A stretch of 64,000 bases of DNA from NCBI RefSeq assembly GCF_023284045.1, contig NZ_JAKIKQ010000013.1:62001-126000 (forward strand), written 5' to 3'. Made by a program: the position numbers and the translations under genes. This document shows positions 30,142 through 39,873 of the stretch, piece after piece; position 1 is the stretch's first letter; each line of letters begins with the position of its first letter. The notes under the pieces were generated by a model that saw only the letters and a list, made by a program, of their open reading frames with translations, ran no database searches and had not been told where the DNA came from. The DNA is from Shewanella kaireitica. GTDB taxonomy: Bacteria > Pseudomonadota > Gammaproteobacteria > Enterobacterales > Shewanellaceae.

Positions 30142-30924
30142 ATGAATAAACTATTTTTAGGCTGCTTTGCAGTGCTTTTTTCGTTTCAAGTATCAGCTAA
30201 TTTGCTGGTTAATCCTACTCGTGTTGAACTCGATAACCTCAAGAATCGTAGCGCAGTATTCTCCTTAGTGAATAAAAGTTCTGCAAATTCACGTTATAAC
30301 ATCTACTTTGAAGATAAACAGATGTTGGATTCTGGAGAGTTTGTCACGTTAGATAAAAATGATGTTGATTTTTCAATATCTAACTATATCCGTTACTCAC
30401 CACGTAGGATCAATATTCAACCTGAACAAGCGGTAAAAGTACGTATAGCAGCCAGATTACCAAAATCTATTGAAAAAGGTGAATACCGTAGCTACATTGT
30501 ATTTCACCAAATTCCGTTGGCACCAGAGAAAAAAGACTCAGTCGCAGATGAGTCTGATGTTTTTAGTCTCAGTATTTCTGCTTACCTAAAAATATCGGTA
30601 CCGGTTATATTAAGGGTTGGTGATTTAGATTCAGAACTCATTCTTAGTAATAGTGTACTTGATGCTGGTAGTAACACTCTGCAAGTCACGTTAAAAAGAG
30701 CCGGAAATAGAAGTACCTACGGTGACATTGAAGTTATTAACGCGGATACAAATGAAATAGTAGGTGCCTCAAAAAATGTTACTATTTATACAGAGCTTTC
30801 TGAGAGAACATTCTCTGTACCGATCACCGAAAGTGTAAGTCATAACGCAAGGTTAATTGTTCGCTACAGGGAAAATGATAAACTCAATAATTCTAAAAGC
30901 GTCGAGGTTAAGCTAGCACTTTAG
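30142..30924 (+). CDS. Fimbrial chaperone-like periplasmic protein
   Basis: A 260-residue secreted protein (signal peptide to about residue 19, FSFQVSA) with two beta-sandwich halves. The N-terminal half matches PapD-type chaperones in spirit: VNPTRVELDNLKNRSAVFSLVNKSS (a first strand with an NxS/T-rich loop), YSPRRINIQPEQAVKVRIAARLP (the strand that carries the basic anchor and the hydrophobic face), and EYRSYIVFHQIP. It would hold fibre subunits in the periplasm before they pass to the usher-like protein encoded next, whose probable start follows the stop by five bases. It is more divergent than FimC/PapD and resembles chaperones of non-classical chaperone-usher loci. Confidence 0.78.
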   Translation: MNKLFLGCFAVLFSFQVSANLLVNPTRVELDNLKNRSAVFSLVNKSSANSRYNIYFEDKQMLDSGEFVTLDKNDVDFSISNYIRYSPRRINIQPEQAVKVRIAARLPKSIEKGEYRSYIVFHQIPLAPEKKDSVADESDVFSLSISAYLKISVPVILRVGDLDSELILSNSVLDAGSNTLQVTLKRAGNRSTYGDIEVINADTNEIVGASKNVTIYTELSERTFSVPITESVSHNARLIVRYRENDKLNNSKSVEVKLAL

Positions 30925-30929
30925 TATTT

Positions 30930-33900
30930 TTGAACTTGGAACTTCTGCTAAAACTCCTTTCTTTATGTCGCTGGCTAACATTAGCAGCGATTTTGTCGAT
31001 TACGCTAATTAGCCCACAAAACGTAGATGTAAATGATGAAAGGGCGCTATTGACACTGATTCAACTCCGTGATCACGATTATTCGGACTTACTCTCAACT
31101 CATTCCAAACATGAACTTATTATTGATCTGATTAGTGATGTAAATGCAACGGGCTGCAAGTTAGATGAAAGCTCACTTATTGTGTCGAACATTAAAAGTG
31201 ATTCAAGTTATTTAACACCTTTGGCTGAACATGAAACCACAGTAAAACGGATGTCTATAACTAAGTTAAAGGCTAAAACGAAAACTAATCCGGACAGCAA
31301 GGCGAAAAAACTAAGCCAAGAAACACGCTCGAAAACTGAATTATCTACAGCTTTGAGCGCAGACAAGCAAAATACTTCTGCTGTACAGAACTCAAAAAAT
31401 AACGTTACATCAGCCTTGATAGCTAAAAAAGAAGGGCTCGCTACTACTGTAATAACCAAACAAGTTAGTGACTTACAATGTAATAAACGTATAACAAGAT
31501 CATATGATAGTCGCTCCATCGATGAGCAGAACGTCTTAGTCACACAAATCTCGTATGCAAAAATGCTATTAAGTGAAGAGATGTTTGTTTATCACCTAAA
31601 TGGTAACTATTACTTGCCACTCGAATTTTTTGCAGAGCAGTTATTATTGCCTGTTCAGGTTGATATTGAGACTAAAAGTGCAGAAGGTTGGTTTATTGAC
31701 GAAACACGGCTGATCGATATAAGTCAAAATTTGATGCAGTATTGGGCCAATAATGATGATTGTAATCACCGTAAAACGATAGTCTATCATGATGATTGGG
31801 ATCTCTATATCGATGCCAATATTATCGCGCAGATGTATGGCCTTGTTATTGCTTTTGATTCTGCAAGGCAAAGCTACAGCATCGCAGAATCAGAGGCTAT
31901 CCCTTTAAGTCAATTGATCGCGCGACAAAAACGCTTTGATTTATTTAATAAGAACAAATTGAATGTTAAAGAAGGGCTTGTTAAAAATATCCCAAAGCAA
32001 TACGCAAATAGCGGGGATCTAGGGCTCAATATTGATATTGGTGCTAGAAGTCAGCGACTTAATCACCACACGACTACAGCGATAGATGGTGCAGTGCAAG
32101 GTCGATTTGATTTACTGCAACATAATGGCTATTTCTCCTATTCTTGGTCTGACAATAATACTGATCTTACTGCCTATGTCGATAAGGAGCTAACTGATAG
32201 TTGGGTGAGCCATTATCGATTAGGTAATATAACGTCGCATAATTTAGCGTTAGTCTCTGAAGCAAGTTCGGGTATTGGTGCTCAGTTATCAGCTGGTAGC
32301 GAGTTCCACAGTGATTTACGCCATATTGTTGTCGAAGGTGAAACGGAACCTGGTTGGGATGTCGAATTGTATCGAAATAATGGACTCATAGATGTTCAGC
32401 GAGTTAAGGCTGATGGGCTCTATCGTTTTATAAAAGTGCCGTACTACATCGGCATTAACCAGTATCAGCTGCGCTTTTATGGTCCTAATGGTGAGGTTCG
32501 CAGTGAATCTTTTAGTAAATTACTCGATACTTCAGTTATGGAGCAGGGCAGTTTCGGGATGAGTGCTGGCGCTATGTCTAGAGAGCAAGATGACTTGAAA
32601 CAGTACTACACTAACTTTAACTGGGCATTGCTTGATAACTTAACAGCGGGACTGGCTTTGGTCCAGCAGCAAGATATTAATGAAAAGTGGCATTTTCTGC
32701 CAAAGTTATCAGTTAATCTCCTTAGTGACTTAAATTTACTTCAGCTCAATTACGTGCATAGTGAGGGAGGCCACGCAGCAAGTGTTGCGCTTCAAGGTAG
32801 TTTAGATGCTATTGACTGGCAGGCTGAGTGGAGCGGTTACAATAATTTCAGCTCTTGGAACAACGCAGAGGGCCGTATTAAGCAAGAAGCTAACGTAGAT
32901 GTAAGTGGTTTTTTTGATGGCGCAGGCGTTAACTGGGGCTTAGGCGGAGACTGGCAGCGACTAAGCTCTGGCGGAGAGAGAACTCAAATCGGTTTTAGCC
33001 TATCTGGCCAGCTGTCAGTGATTAATTTAAATAATGAACTCCGTTGGTCTGCTTTCAGTAATGGCAGTAAACTCAATGAGAGGTTTGCAGTATCGGGCCG
33101 CATTGGCAGTTGGTCGTTAAGAAGTTATGTGGATATGAACTTATCTCCAGATATAGAATTTAATCAATGGGTTGCAAATATAAATACTACTTTAAATGAT
33201 GTCGCAAATTATCAACTGGAATTGCGCTATCAACCGAGCTTAGACGGAGATTTTAGCAGCCGAAATTCACTTTCTTATTTGTTTGACTACGGCACATTGA
33301 GGTTAGCAGTCGACAACTATGCGACAGGCGACTGGCTAGCACAATTAAGATGGAACAGTTCATTACTGTGGGAAACGACAGATAATCGCTGGTTGATCGA
33401 TCGAAACAGCTTTATTAATACTGGTAGCGTTAAAATTATAGCGTTTCAAGATGACAATGCTAATGGATTGTTTGATGCCAATGAAACCCCTCTTTCAGGA
33501 TTACAGTTTTCAGGCCATAGCAGTCCTAATAGCATGACAGATAATAATGGTGAATTACTCATTACCCAACTTCACACTAGTCGTGGCCATAAGCTAGCAC
33601 TTAATGAACGCAGCTTGCCAGACCCTTTTTTAGTACCCGTTGCTAGTGTGATTAAAGTTAATGCCCATCCAGGCTTTATCCAACCCATTGCTTTTCCAGT
33701 GATGTTTACCGCTGAAGTAGAAGGCTATATCTACCAATTGAGCGATGAAAATCAACAAGCTGCCAAAGGAGTAAAAGTTAGCCTTAAATCCACGGCCAGC
33801 GACAAGGAGTATTTTTCGCGTGTTGAGTACGATGGCGTTTTTATTTTTGAACAAATAACACCCGGAGAGTATGAGCTTTGGGTTAAGGATCGTCTTATCC

Positions 33901-33956
33901 AACTAGTTTCACTAAACCCCGGAGATTTTCAACAGCTAGATGAGATAGTGCTCTAG
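30930..33956 (+). CDS. Usher-like outer-membrane assembly protein
   Basis: A ~1008-residue protein. A hydrophobic N-terminus (CRWLTLAAILSITLIS) is followed by a Lys/Thr/Ser-rich linker (~95-165) and a domain with LNGNYYLPLEFFAEQLLLPVQVD near residues 220-250. Next comes a long region of alternating strands (~370-830) that looks like a beta-barrel, including ELYRNNGLIDVQRVKADGLYRFIKVPYYIGINQYQLRFYGPNGE, a segment typical of usher-type proteins. The C-terminal ~170 residues hold two Ig-like domains, one with D-x-N-x-N-G-x-x-D-x-x-E (SdrD-like, possibly calcium-binding). Ig-like periplasmic domains of this kind differ from the classical FimD C-terminus. The start codon is uncertain (TTG 30930 or 30936; weak ribosome binding site). 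Confidence 0.72.
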   Translation: MNLELLLKLLSLCRWLTLAAILSITLISPQNVDVNDERALLTLIQLRDHDYSDLLSTHSKHELIIDLISDVNATGCKLDESSLIVSNIKSDSSYLTPLAEHETTVKRMSITKLKAKTKTNPDSKAKKLSQETRSKTELSTALSADKQNTSAVQNSKNNVTSALIAKKEGLATTVITKQVSDLQCNKRITRSYDSRSIDEQNVLVTQISYAKMLLSEEMFVYHLNGNYYLPLEFFAEQLLLPVQVDIETKSAEGWFIDETRLIDISQNLMQYWANNDDCNHRKTIVYHDDWDLYIDANIIAQMYGLVIAFDSARQSYSIAESEAIPLSQLIARQKRFDLFNKNKLNVKEGLVKNIPKQYANSGDLGLNIDIGARSQRLNHHTTTAIDGAVQGRFDLLQHNGYFSYSWSDNNTDLTAYVDKELTDSWVSHYRLGNITSHNLALVSEASSGIGAQLSAGSEFHSDLRHIVVEGETEPGWDVELYRNNGLIDVQRVKADGLYRFIKVPYYIGINQYQLRFYGPNGEVRSESFSKLLDTSVMEQGSFGMSAGAMSREQDDLKQYYTNFNWALLDNLTAGLALVQQQDINEKWHFLPKLSVNLLSDLNLLQLNYVHSEGGHAASVALQGSLDAIDWQAEWSGYNNFSSWNNAEGRIKQEANVDVSGFFDGAGVNWGLGGDWQRLSSGGERTQIGFSLSGQLSVINLNNELRWSAFSNGSKLNERFAVSGRIGSWSLRSYVDMNLSPDIEFNQWVANINTTLNDVANYQLELRYQPSLDGDFSSRNSLSYLFDYGTLRLAVDNYATGDWLAQLRWNSSLLWETTDNRWLIDRNSFINTGSVKIIAFQDDNANGLFDANETPLSGLQFSGHSSPNSMTDNNGELLITQLHTSRGHKLALNERSLPDPFLVPVASVIKVNAHPGFIQPIAFPVMFTAEVEGYIYQLSDENQQAAKGVKVSLKSTASDKEYFSRVEYDGVFIFEQITPGEYELWVKDRLIQLVSLNPGDFQQLDEIVL

Positions 33957-33991
33957 TAATCAATTGTGTGCTGCGTTGTTCGCGATGAGTA

Positions 33992-34459
33992 GTGACAGCA
34001 CCTATAATAGTCCCAAATACTTTACTTCAATCAGTAGCAAGTATGCTTTCAGTTATAGTCTTAGCATCAGTCATGGGGCAAGCTCAGTTTAATCTTGTTT
34101 TACCTGTGAGCATTGCCCAGGTAAGCGAAATTGAGTTAGGCGATATTTACAATACTAAAAACAATATTTGCACGTTAACGACAAATAGCCGTACAGGTAG
34201 TGCTTGTGCCACATCTGATTTTTCCTTAGGGGAAATTCAGCTGCTGGGAAATGAAGAACAGTCCGTATTGATAAAGGTGTCAGGTAGTAATAGTAGCCAT
34301 GTTGAGTTTACACCTTTATTACCGAATGGTGCGCAGCAACAGTTATTCTCGCTTTCTACCAATGCCTCCATCTATATAGGTGGCGAGATAAAAGTTATTT
34401 CTGATAATAAAGCAGGTAAAGGCAGTATCAGTTATACGATCGAAGTTAACTATCAATAA
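33992..34459 (+). CDS. Second DUF4402-like fibre subunit
   Basis: A 155-residue secreted protein starting with GTG 33992; a hydrophobic signal (MLSVIVLASVMGQAQ) begins near residue 18, so ATG starts inside are possible. The mature part repeats the plan of the first subunit: FNLVLPVSIAQVSEIELGDI, two cysteines (NICTL and SACATS), SLGEIQLLGNEEQSVLIKVSG, IYIGGEIKV and the final ISYTIEVNYQ. It lies 35 bases after the usher-like gene and is likely a minor or tip subunit of the same fibre. Confidence 0.7.
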   Translation: MTAPIIVPNTLLQSVASMLSVIVLASVMGQAQFNLVLPVSIAQVSEIELGDIYNTKNNICTLTTNSRTGSACATSDFSLGEIQLLGNEEQSVLIKVSGSNSSHVEFTPLLPNGAQQQLFSLSTNASIYIGGEIKVISDNKAGKGSISYTIEVNYQ

Positions 34460-35077
34460 ATCGCAGTAACTTTTTAGCCCCTCTCAATGCAATCACTGAT
34501 TAAACCTTTTTACGTGGCGATTTTGTTTTATGCGATAAAAATGACTATTTATATATGTAACACTCACGGCGTTACTGGATAACAGTTGCTGCGGAGTTGT
34601 TATCGCGTCAATCGTAATTGTTACGCCGCTGCTACATGTTATCTTTTACTGAGCCCTCCATTTCTGAACAAATTCTTTATGACTAGTCTATTTAATATTA
34701 AAAAAATAGGAGCCAGCTCTAAAAATTGGCTATTTGTTTGGCTCGCTTACTAAAAAAATACCCCGAAAAGTGTGATATTTGTCACACTTTCTTTGTTTGG
34801 GTGGGTTACGTGCATGTTAACTTTTTTGCGGTTAAATATGCTGCTGAAGGTGTGTATTTTAGTGTATTGCGCTGGCGACCTCTGGTTTTGGATTTGCTTT
34901 AAACGCTGACTGATATTTATGGTTACCTTTTTTATCACCTTTATTAACATTGTAAAGTGAATGGTTAACGAGTTGGTGGATTGACGCTTTAAACGTGAAA
35001 TTGCAGTATCCCTAGCAACGTCAGTGATAACAAATGACGTGCATATAAAAATAATTAAGTTAGGGAGTACGACATAA
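34460..35077. other. Long upstream region of the TonB-dependent receptor gene
   Basis: About 620 bases with no credible gene. It contains a CRP-type palindrome at 34768-34789 (listed separately). A weak stem (GATAAC and GTTATC near 34578-34605) was also noticed. The receptor start follows GGGAG at about 35062-35066. Confidence 0.5.
34768..34789. promoter_or_regulatory. CRP-type binding site upstream of the TonB receptor
   Basis: TGTGA-N6-TCACA with extended flanking symmetry (AAG on the left and CTT on the right) is a perfect-core cAMP-CRP site. It lies ~290 bp before the receptor start codon, so the promoter is either far upstream with a long leader or the site acts from a distance. Confidence 0.7.
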
Positions 35078-37591
35078 ATGAACAGACCATCTAAATTGGC
35101 CTCAGCAATAAAGTTCGGATTAATCGCATCCGTCTCAACATCTGCAATTACAGTTTCAACCGCCGCATACGCAGAAGAGGAAGCTAAAGTAGAACGTATT
35201 GCTGTTACCGGCTCCCGCATTCAACGTCAAGATATGGAAACAGCTTCTCCAGTAACCGTTATTGACGCTGCCACTATTAAAGCTGAAGGTTTCACCTCTG
35301 TAGATCAAATGCTACAAGCACAAACATCTATGGCCGGCGCAGCAGTTGGCTCAAGTACCAATAACGGCGCTGACGGTGTTGCTCAAGTAGACCTGCGTGG
35401 TATGGGCTCACAGCGTACACTAGTATTGCTTAACGGCCGTCGTATGGTTAACTCTGGTTCTGGCGCAGACAGCGCTGTGGATCTTAACTCTATCCCAGTA
35501 GCAATGATTGCTCGCGTTGAAATCCTAAAAGACGGCGCATCCGCTGTTTATGGTTCAGATGCAATTGCTGGTGTTGTTAACATCATTACTAAGAAAGATT
35601 TTGAAGGCTTCCAGATTGACGTAACTGGTGGCATGACTGATAAGAGCGACGGTGAAAACGGCGAGGTCAGTGCGCTATATGGTTTTAATACAGATACAGG
35701 TAACTATACTTTCGGTGCTGCATATTCAGAACGCCGTGGGGTGGTTCAATCAGACCGCGACTGGACTGATCCAGGTGCAAGCTCGTTCATTCCAAATGGT
35801 TCTTTGGGCGGAATGGTTAAAGATGACAGCGGCAACTGGGTAGATCGTGAAGAAAGCTACGACTACACCCAAGATAGCTTCTATCAAACACCAAGTAAGC
35901 GCTACAGCTTATTCGCTAACATGACCCAAGAGCTAGGCGATGACTTAGTACTAACGGGTGATATTCTTTACACCAAGCGTAAGTCTAACCAGCAGTTAGC
36001 TCCTCAACCAGCAAACTTAGATCTCGCTGTTTGTGAGGCAGGCGTTGTTTCTGACTCATGTATCGAACTTGATGATGACATGATTGCAGCTGGTATTAAG
36101 CCAGACGATAAAGGCAATGTTAACTACAGAAAACGTATGAATGATGTAGGTCCTCGTATCTACAGCCAAGATACAGATACCTTACGTGTGTCAGCAGGTC
36201 TTGCCGGTTCAATTGATGTTAACACTGGTATGGATTGGGATCTTTCATACACATACGGTAAGAATAAAGCTGATACCAAAGTAGAAAACTCAATTAACGC
36301 TACTTTAATGACAGAAGCTATCTACGCTGATCAAGATGCATGGTTTACTGGTCAGCCTATGACTGACCAAGACTTGTTAAACAGCGTTGCTTACACTGAA
36401 GAAGCTGACGGTGGTAACGAGCAGCATGTTATTTCTGCAGGTATTAGTGGTGAGCTGTTTGACCTTGATGCTGGTGCGGTTGCATTTGCTATGGGCGCAG
36501 AGTACCGTTACGAAAGCGGTTACTACAATCCAGACCCAATAGTTGTTGCTGGTGAAAGTACAGCTGCACAGCAAGACCCAACAGACGGTAACTACAACGT
36601 TATTTCAGTGTTCCAAGAAGTTAGCGTACCATTTACTGATAAATTAACTGGTGAATTTGCGCTACGTTTTGATGATTACTCTACATTTGGTAATGCATCA
36701 ACTTGGAAGATTGGTCTAACATACGAAGCAACTGATGACTTAATGATCCGTACAGTAGCGGCAACAGGGTTCCGTGCACCAAGCGTTAGCGAGCTATACG
36801 GCGGAAACTCTGGTTCATTCGATTACCTAGAAGATCCATGGAAAAATGAACAAGATCCACAAATCTTAGTTATCCGTACATCTGATGAAGATCTTCAACC
36901 TGAAGAGTCAGAGTCGTACACTGCTGGTTTAGTTTACTCGCCAAGCTATGTTGATGGTATGTCGCTAACGGTTGATTACTGGCGCTTCAAGGTTCAGAAC
37001 GCAATTGCGCGTATGGACACTCAAAATGGTCTAAACAACTGTTATGCGGGTGACCAAGCAGCATGTGAAGCGTTTAACATTGGCCCTGATGGTGACTTAT
37101 CTAACCTAACTAACTCACTAACTAACGTGGGTTACCAAGATACAAGCGGTATTGATTTCAACTTGGCTTATAGCTTTGAAGCGTTAAACTTAGATTGGAC
37201 CGTAGCTAACGATACAACCTACTTGCTGAACTTTGAGCAAGATGGCGTTGATTACACTAACACTATCGATGGTAACTTCGGTGCATACGCTCAAGTACGT
37301 AACAACTTTAGTATTAAAGCTGGTCAAGACGATTGGAATGTTATGTACTTCAACCGTTACATCGGTGAGATGGATGACCTAGGTGCTGGCACTAAAGTTG
37401 ATGCAGTGCTTTACCACAATGTTTCTGCTAGCTACTACATCAACGATACTTGGATGTTGAGCGCAGGTGTTAAGAACTTGACTGACGAAGAGCCTTCAAC
37501 CGTTTCTAATGGTAGTGATGGCGGTACAGTTCCTGAAGTTTATGACACCATTGGTCGTCAGTACTTTGCTGGTGTAACTGTTAAGTTCTAA
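35078..37591 (+). CDS. TonB-dependent outer-membrane receptor
   Basis: An 837-residue receptor. A signal peptide ends near residue 31 (TAAYA). The TonB-box-like IAVTGSRIQ is followed by the plug domain (~45-160, with TVIDAATIKAEGF, VDLRGMGSQRTLVLLNGRRM and VEILKDGASAVYGSDAIAGVVNIITKK). The 22-strand barrel runs to the C-terminal aromatic signature (YFAGVTVKF). The plug belongs to the broad class found in Shewanella and Alteromonadales for peptides, carbohydrates or similar substrates; there is no iron-siderophore hallmark, so the ligand is open. A CRP-type site upstream points to carbon-source control. A terminator follows closely. Confidence 0.92.
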   Translation: MNRPSKLASAIKFGLIASVSTSAITVSTAAYAEEEAKVERIAVTGSRIQRQDMETASPVTVIDAATIKAEGFTSVDQMLQAQTSMAGAAVGSSTNNGADGVAQVDLRGMGSQRTLVLLNGRRMVNSGSGADSAVDLNSIPVAMIARVEILKDGASAVYGSDAIAGVVNIITKKDFEGFQIDVTGGMTDKSDGENGEVSALYGFNTDTGNYTFGAAYSERRGVVQSDRDWTDPGASSFIPNGSLGGMVKDDSGNWVDREESYDYTQDSFYQTPSKRYSLFANMTQELGDDLVLTGDILYTKRKSNQQLAPQPANLDLAVCEAGVVSDSCIELDDDMIAAGIKPDDKGNVNYRKRMNDVGPRIYSQDTDTLRVSAGLAGSIDVNTGMDWDLSYTYGKNKADTKVENSINATLMTEAIYADQDAWFTGQPMTDQDLLNSVAYTEEADGGNEQHVISAGISGELFDLDAGAVAFAMGAEYRYESGYYNPDPIVVAGESTAAQQDPTDGNYNVISVFQEVSVPFTDKLTGEFALRFDDYSTFGNASTWKIGLTYEATDDLMIRTVAATGFRAPSVSELYGGNSGSFDYLEDPWKNEQDPQILVIRTSDEDLQPEESESYTAGLVYSPSYVDGMSLTVDYWRFKVQNAIARMDTQNGLNNCYAGDQAACEAFNIGPDGDLSNLTNSLTNVGYQDTSGIDFNLAYSFEALNLDWTVANDTTYLLNFEQDGVDYTNTIDGNFGAYAQVRNNFSIKAGQDDWNVMYFNRYIGEMDDLGAGTKVDAVLYHNVSASYYINDTWMLSAGVKNLTDEEPSTVSNGSDGGTVPEVYDTIGRQYFAGVTVKF

Positions 37592-37610
37592 TCTTAAAAT
37601 CTAAAACTGA

Positions 37611-37637
37611 AAAAGCGCCGTAAGGCGCTTTTTTTAT
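37611..37637 (+). terminator. Rho-independent terminator after the TonB receptor
   Basis: AAAGCGCC-GTAA-GGCGCTTT followed by a run of T, about 20 bases after the stop codon. Confidence 0.92.
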
Positions 37638-37712
37638 ATCTTTAACTCTTGCATTTTAGTCATAGCTTTATGTGACTTTAAAGAGCGTTAACTTAGCAGG
37701 CTAATTAAGATT

Positions 37713-38123
37713 TTAACCCAGACCTTTTTGTGATGAGCTCATTTGGATTAACTCAATTTTGTAGCCATCTGGATCTTCAACAAATGCTATTTCAGTCGAG
37801 CCGCCTGCAACAGGACCCGCTGGGCGAGTAACCTTACCGCCAGCACTCGCAATAGCATCACAACGAGCATAAATGTCTTCTTCGCCAATGGCTATATGAC
37901 CAAATGCGTTACCCATATCATAGGAATCAGTGTCCCAGTTATAAGTGAGTTCTATCACTGCGCTACCCGTTGATTCTTCGTCGTAACCGACGAATGCGAG
38001 CGTATATTTATATTCACTGTTTTCGCTTTTACGAAGCAGTTTCATACCCATGACTTGGGTATAAAATGCGATACTGCGCTCTAAATCTCCTACGCGAAGC
38101 ATGGTATGTAGTAACTGTGCCAT
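37713..38123 (-). CDS. gloA: Lactoylglutathione lyase (glyoxalase I)
   Basis: GloA converts the hemithioacetal of methylglyoxal and glutathione to S-lactoylglutathione in the cytoplasm. The 136-residue protein is of the short, nickel-type bacterial class. Metal ligands appear in order: His in LLHTMLRV (residue 6), Glu in VIELTYNW (~57), His in FGHIAIG (~75) and Glu in YKIELIQ (~123). [24 protein letters not shown] is typical. It is monocistronic, convergent with the TonB receptor gene. Confidence 0.95.
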   Translation of the reverse strand: MAQLLHTMLRVGDLERSIAFYTQVMGMKLLRKSENSEYKYTLAFVGYDEESTGSAVIELTYNWDTDSYDMGNAFGHIAIGEEDIYARCDAIASAGGKVTRPAGPVAGGSTEIAFVEDPDGYKIELIQMSSSQKGLG

Positions 38124-38320
38124 TTGAACCTCTTAATTTGTTGGTTTTTCTCAATGATTTATAGCAGAAGTATATCTAATTTATACGACTTGGGAACTAT
38201 TTGTGCTTACCTTGCATACTTGCCAGAAAAAGTCTGTATCGAGATCACAAAACTTCAATTATTGCCTGAGAAAGTCTAAGGTTTCTTATAGTATTAAGTA
38301 ACTACATTAAGGAGTTGTCG

Positions 38321-38404
38321 ATGCAAACTGAACTAAAAATGTCGCTAGGTCTTAGCGCTATAATTGCGGTTTTTCTGTCTATTTTCTTTATCTGCATGTT
38401 TTAG
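38321..38404 (+). CDS. YnhF-like 27-residue membrane peptide
   Basis: A very short gene preceded by a perfect AAGGAG seven bases before the ATG and closed by a strong terminator starting right after the stop. The product is 27 residues: a short polar start (MQTELKMS) and one hydrophobic helix to the end. It closely resembles E. coli YnhF (M-S-T-D-L-K-F-S-L start followed by one helix), a small inner-membrane protein of unknown function. The size, ribosome binding site and terminator all support a genuine gene. Confidence 0.72.
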   Translation: MQTELKMSLGLSAIIAVFLSIFFICMF

Positions 38405-38433
38405 AAAAAAAGCCGCATTAGCGGCTTTTTTTA
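38405..38433 (+). terminator. Rho-independent terminator after the YnhF-like gene
   Basis: AAAAAAAGCCGC-ATTA-GCGGCTTTTTTT, a perfect stem starting right after the stop codon. The A-tract on its left would also let it serve the minus-strand nth gene. Confidence 0.92.
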
Positions 38434-38471
38434 TTGGAACGGTGATGCGTGCTAACGCACGATAATAGCCA

Positions 38472-39113
38472 CTATTCTTCTGGATAAACCTTATCTTTGA
38501 ACTCACATAAGTCTTCAATAATGCAGCTACCGCAACGAGGCTTTCTAGCGATACAGGTATAGCGGCCATGTAATATCAACCAGTGGTGTACATCAACCTT
38601 GAACTCTGCAGGGACGACCTTTAAAAGTTTCTTTTCCACCTCTACAACATTCTTGCCCATTGCAAACTTAGTGCGGTTTGACACTCTATCTATGTGAGTA
38701 TCTACCGCAATGGTAGGCCAGCCGAAAGCGGTATTAAGCACTACATTAGCAGTTTTTCTACCCACACCTGGAAGCGCTTCTAAGGCTTCTCGGTTTTCAG
38801 GGACTTCGCCGTCGTACTTTTCAACCAGTATTTCACAGGCTTTTACTACATTGATTGCTTTGTTGTTATAGAGCCCAATGGTTTTAATATAACCTTTAAG
38901 ACCTTCTATGCCGAGTGCAGCGATAGACTGAGCGGTATTGGCCACAGGAAACAGTTTGTCTGTTGCTTTATTGACACTGACATCAGTTGCCTGCGCCGAG
39001 AGCGTGACTGCGACGAGCAGTTCAAAAGGGCTAGAGAAGTTGAGCTCAGTCTCAGGCTTTGGGTTATTCTCCCGTAAACGCTCCAAAATAAGGCGACGCT
39101 TTTCTGTGTTCAT
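38472..39113 (-). CDS. nth: Endonuclease III (DNA glycosylase/AP lyase)
   Basis: Nth removes oxidised pyrimidines and nicks the abasic site. The 213-residue protein has the helix-hairpin-helix with catalytic lysine (LPGVGRKTANVVL, near residues 114-126), the catalytic aspartate in AVDTHIDR (near 138), and the C-terminal [4Fe-4S] cysteines spaced C-x6-C-x2-C-x5-C (CIARKPRCGSCIIEDLC). It follows rsxE in the same direction, the conserved rsx-nth arrangement of gammaproteobacteria. Confidence 0.97.
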   Translation of the reverse strand: MNTEKRRLILERLRENNPKPETELNFSSPFELLVAVTLSAQATDVSVNKATDKLFPVANTAQSIAALGIEGLKGYIKTIGLYNNKAINVVKACEILVEKYDGEVPENREALEALPGVGRKTANVVLNTAFGWPTIAVDTHIDRVSNRTKFAMGKNVVEVEKKLLKVVPAEFKVDVHHWLILHGRYTCIARKPRCGSCIIEDLCEFKDKVYPEE

Positions 39114-39177
39114 ATGCCACTATCCATCTGTTGTTATTATTTAAGGATGTAACTCTTAATCGTCTATTTGTTCTGTA

Positions 39178-39873
39178 CTAATTGACTTTAGTTATTCTGA
39201 CTCTAGCCGGCGCTTCCTGTTCAACTTTAGGCTGTCTAGCTTCAATATAGTTATCAATAACATTTTTAAGTGCAATAAGCAGTCCCATACCGATAAAAGC
39301 ACCAGGTGGGAGCATAGCCAGTAGGAAAGTTGTATCGACCTGCCAAATTTGAATTGTTAGCCCTTTAGCCCATTCACCTAATAACTGGTCTGCGCCATAA
39401 AATAGCGTGCCTTGCCCTAAGATTTCACGGCTTGCTCCGAGCACACAAAGCACTAGCGTAAAGCCTAACCCCATCATTAGTCCGTCAAATGTAGATTTAG
39501 CAACGCTATTACGAGAGGCGAATGCTTCAGCCCTGCCAATAATGACGCAGTTAGTTACAATCAGCGGCAAAAATATGCCAAGCGAAAGATAAAGTCCATA
39601 AGCATAAGCGTTAATAAAAAGCTGAACACTGGTGACTAACGCCGCGATAATCATAACAAATACAGGAATACGGATCTCTTTTGGTACGTAGTCTCTGACG
39701 AGTGAAACTAAAATATTCGATCCGATTAACACCAGCATGGTCGCTAAACCTAGCCCCAAGGCATTGGTCAACGTCGCCGTTACTGCGAGTAGGGGACACA
39801 AGCCTAACAGTTGAACCAATCCTGGATTGTTTTTCCATAGGCCTTGCCAGGCTAGTTCTTTGTAATCACTCAT
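39178..39873 (-). CDS. rsxE: Electron transport complex subunit RsxE/RnfE
   Basis: An integral membrane subunit of the Rsx (Rnf) complex, which couples electron transfer between NADH and ferredoxin to ion movement and in E. coli keeps SoxR reduced. The 231-residue protein has the family start [32 protein letters not shown] and about six helices; it is a paralogue of RsxA. The second of two adjacent ATG codons (39873) has the better spacing to GAGGT. It overlaps the rsxG end. This is the last gene of rsxABCDGE and is followed by nth. Confidence 0.95.
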   Translation of the reverse strand: MSDYKELAWQGLWKNNPGLVQLLGLCPLLAVTATLTNALGLGLATMLVLIGSNILVSLVRDYVPKEIRIPVFVMIIAALVTSVQLFINAYAYGLYLSLGIFLPLIVTNCVIIGRAEAFASRNSVAKSTFDGLMMGLGFTLVLCVLGASREILGQGTLFYGADQLLGEWAKGLTIQIWQVDTTFLLAMLPPGAFIGMGLLIALKNVIDNYIEARQPKVEQEAPARVRITKVN

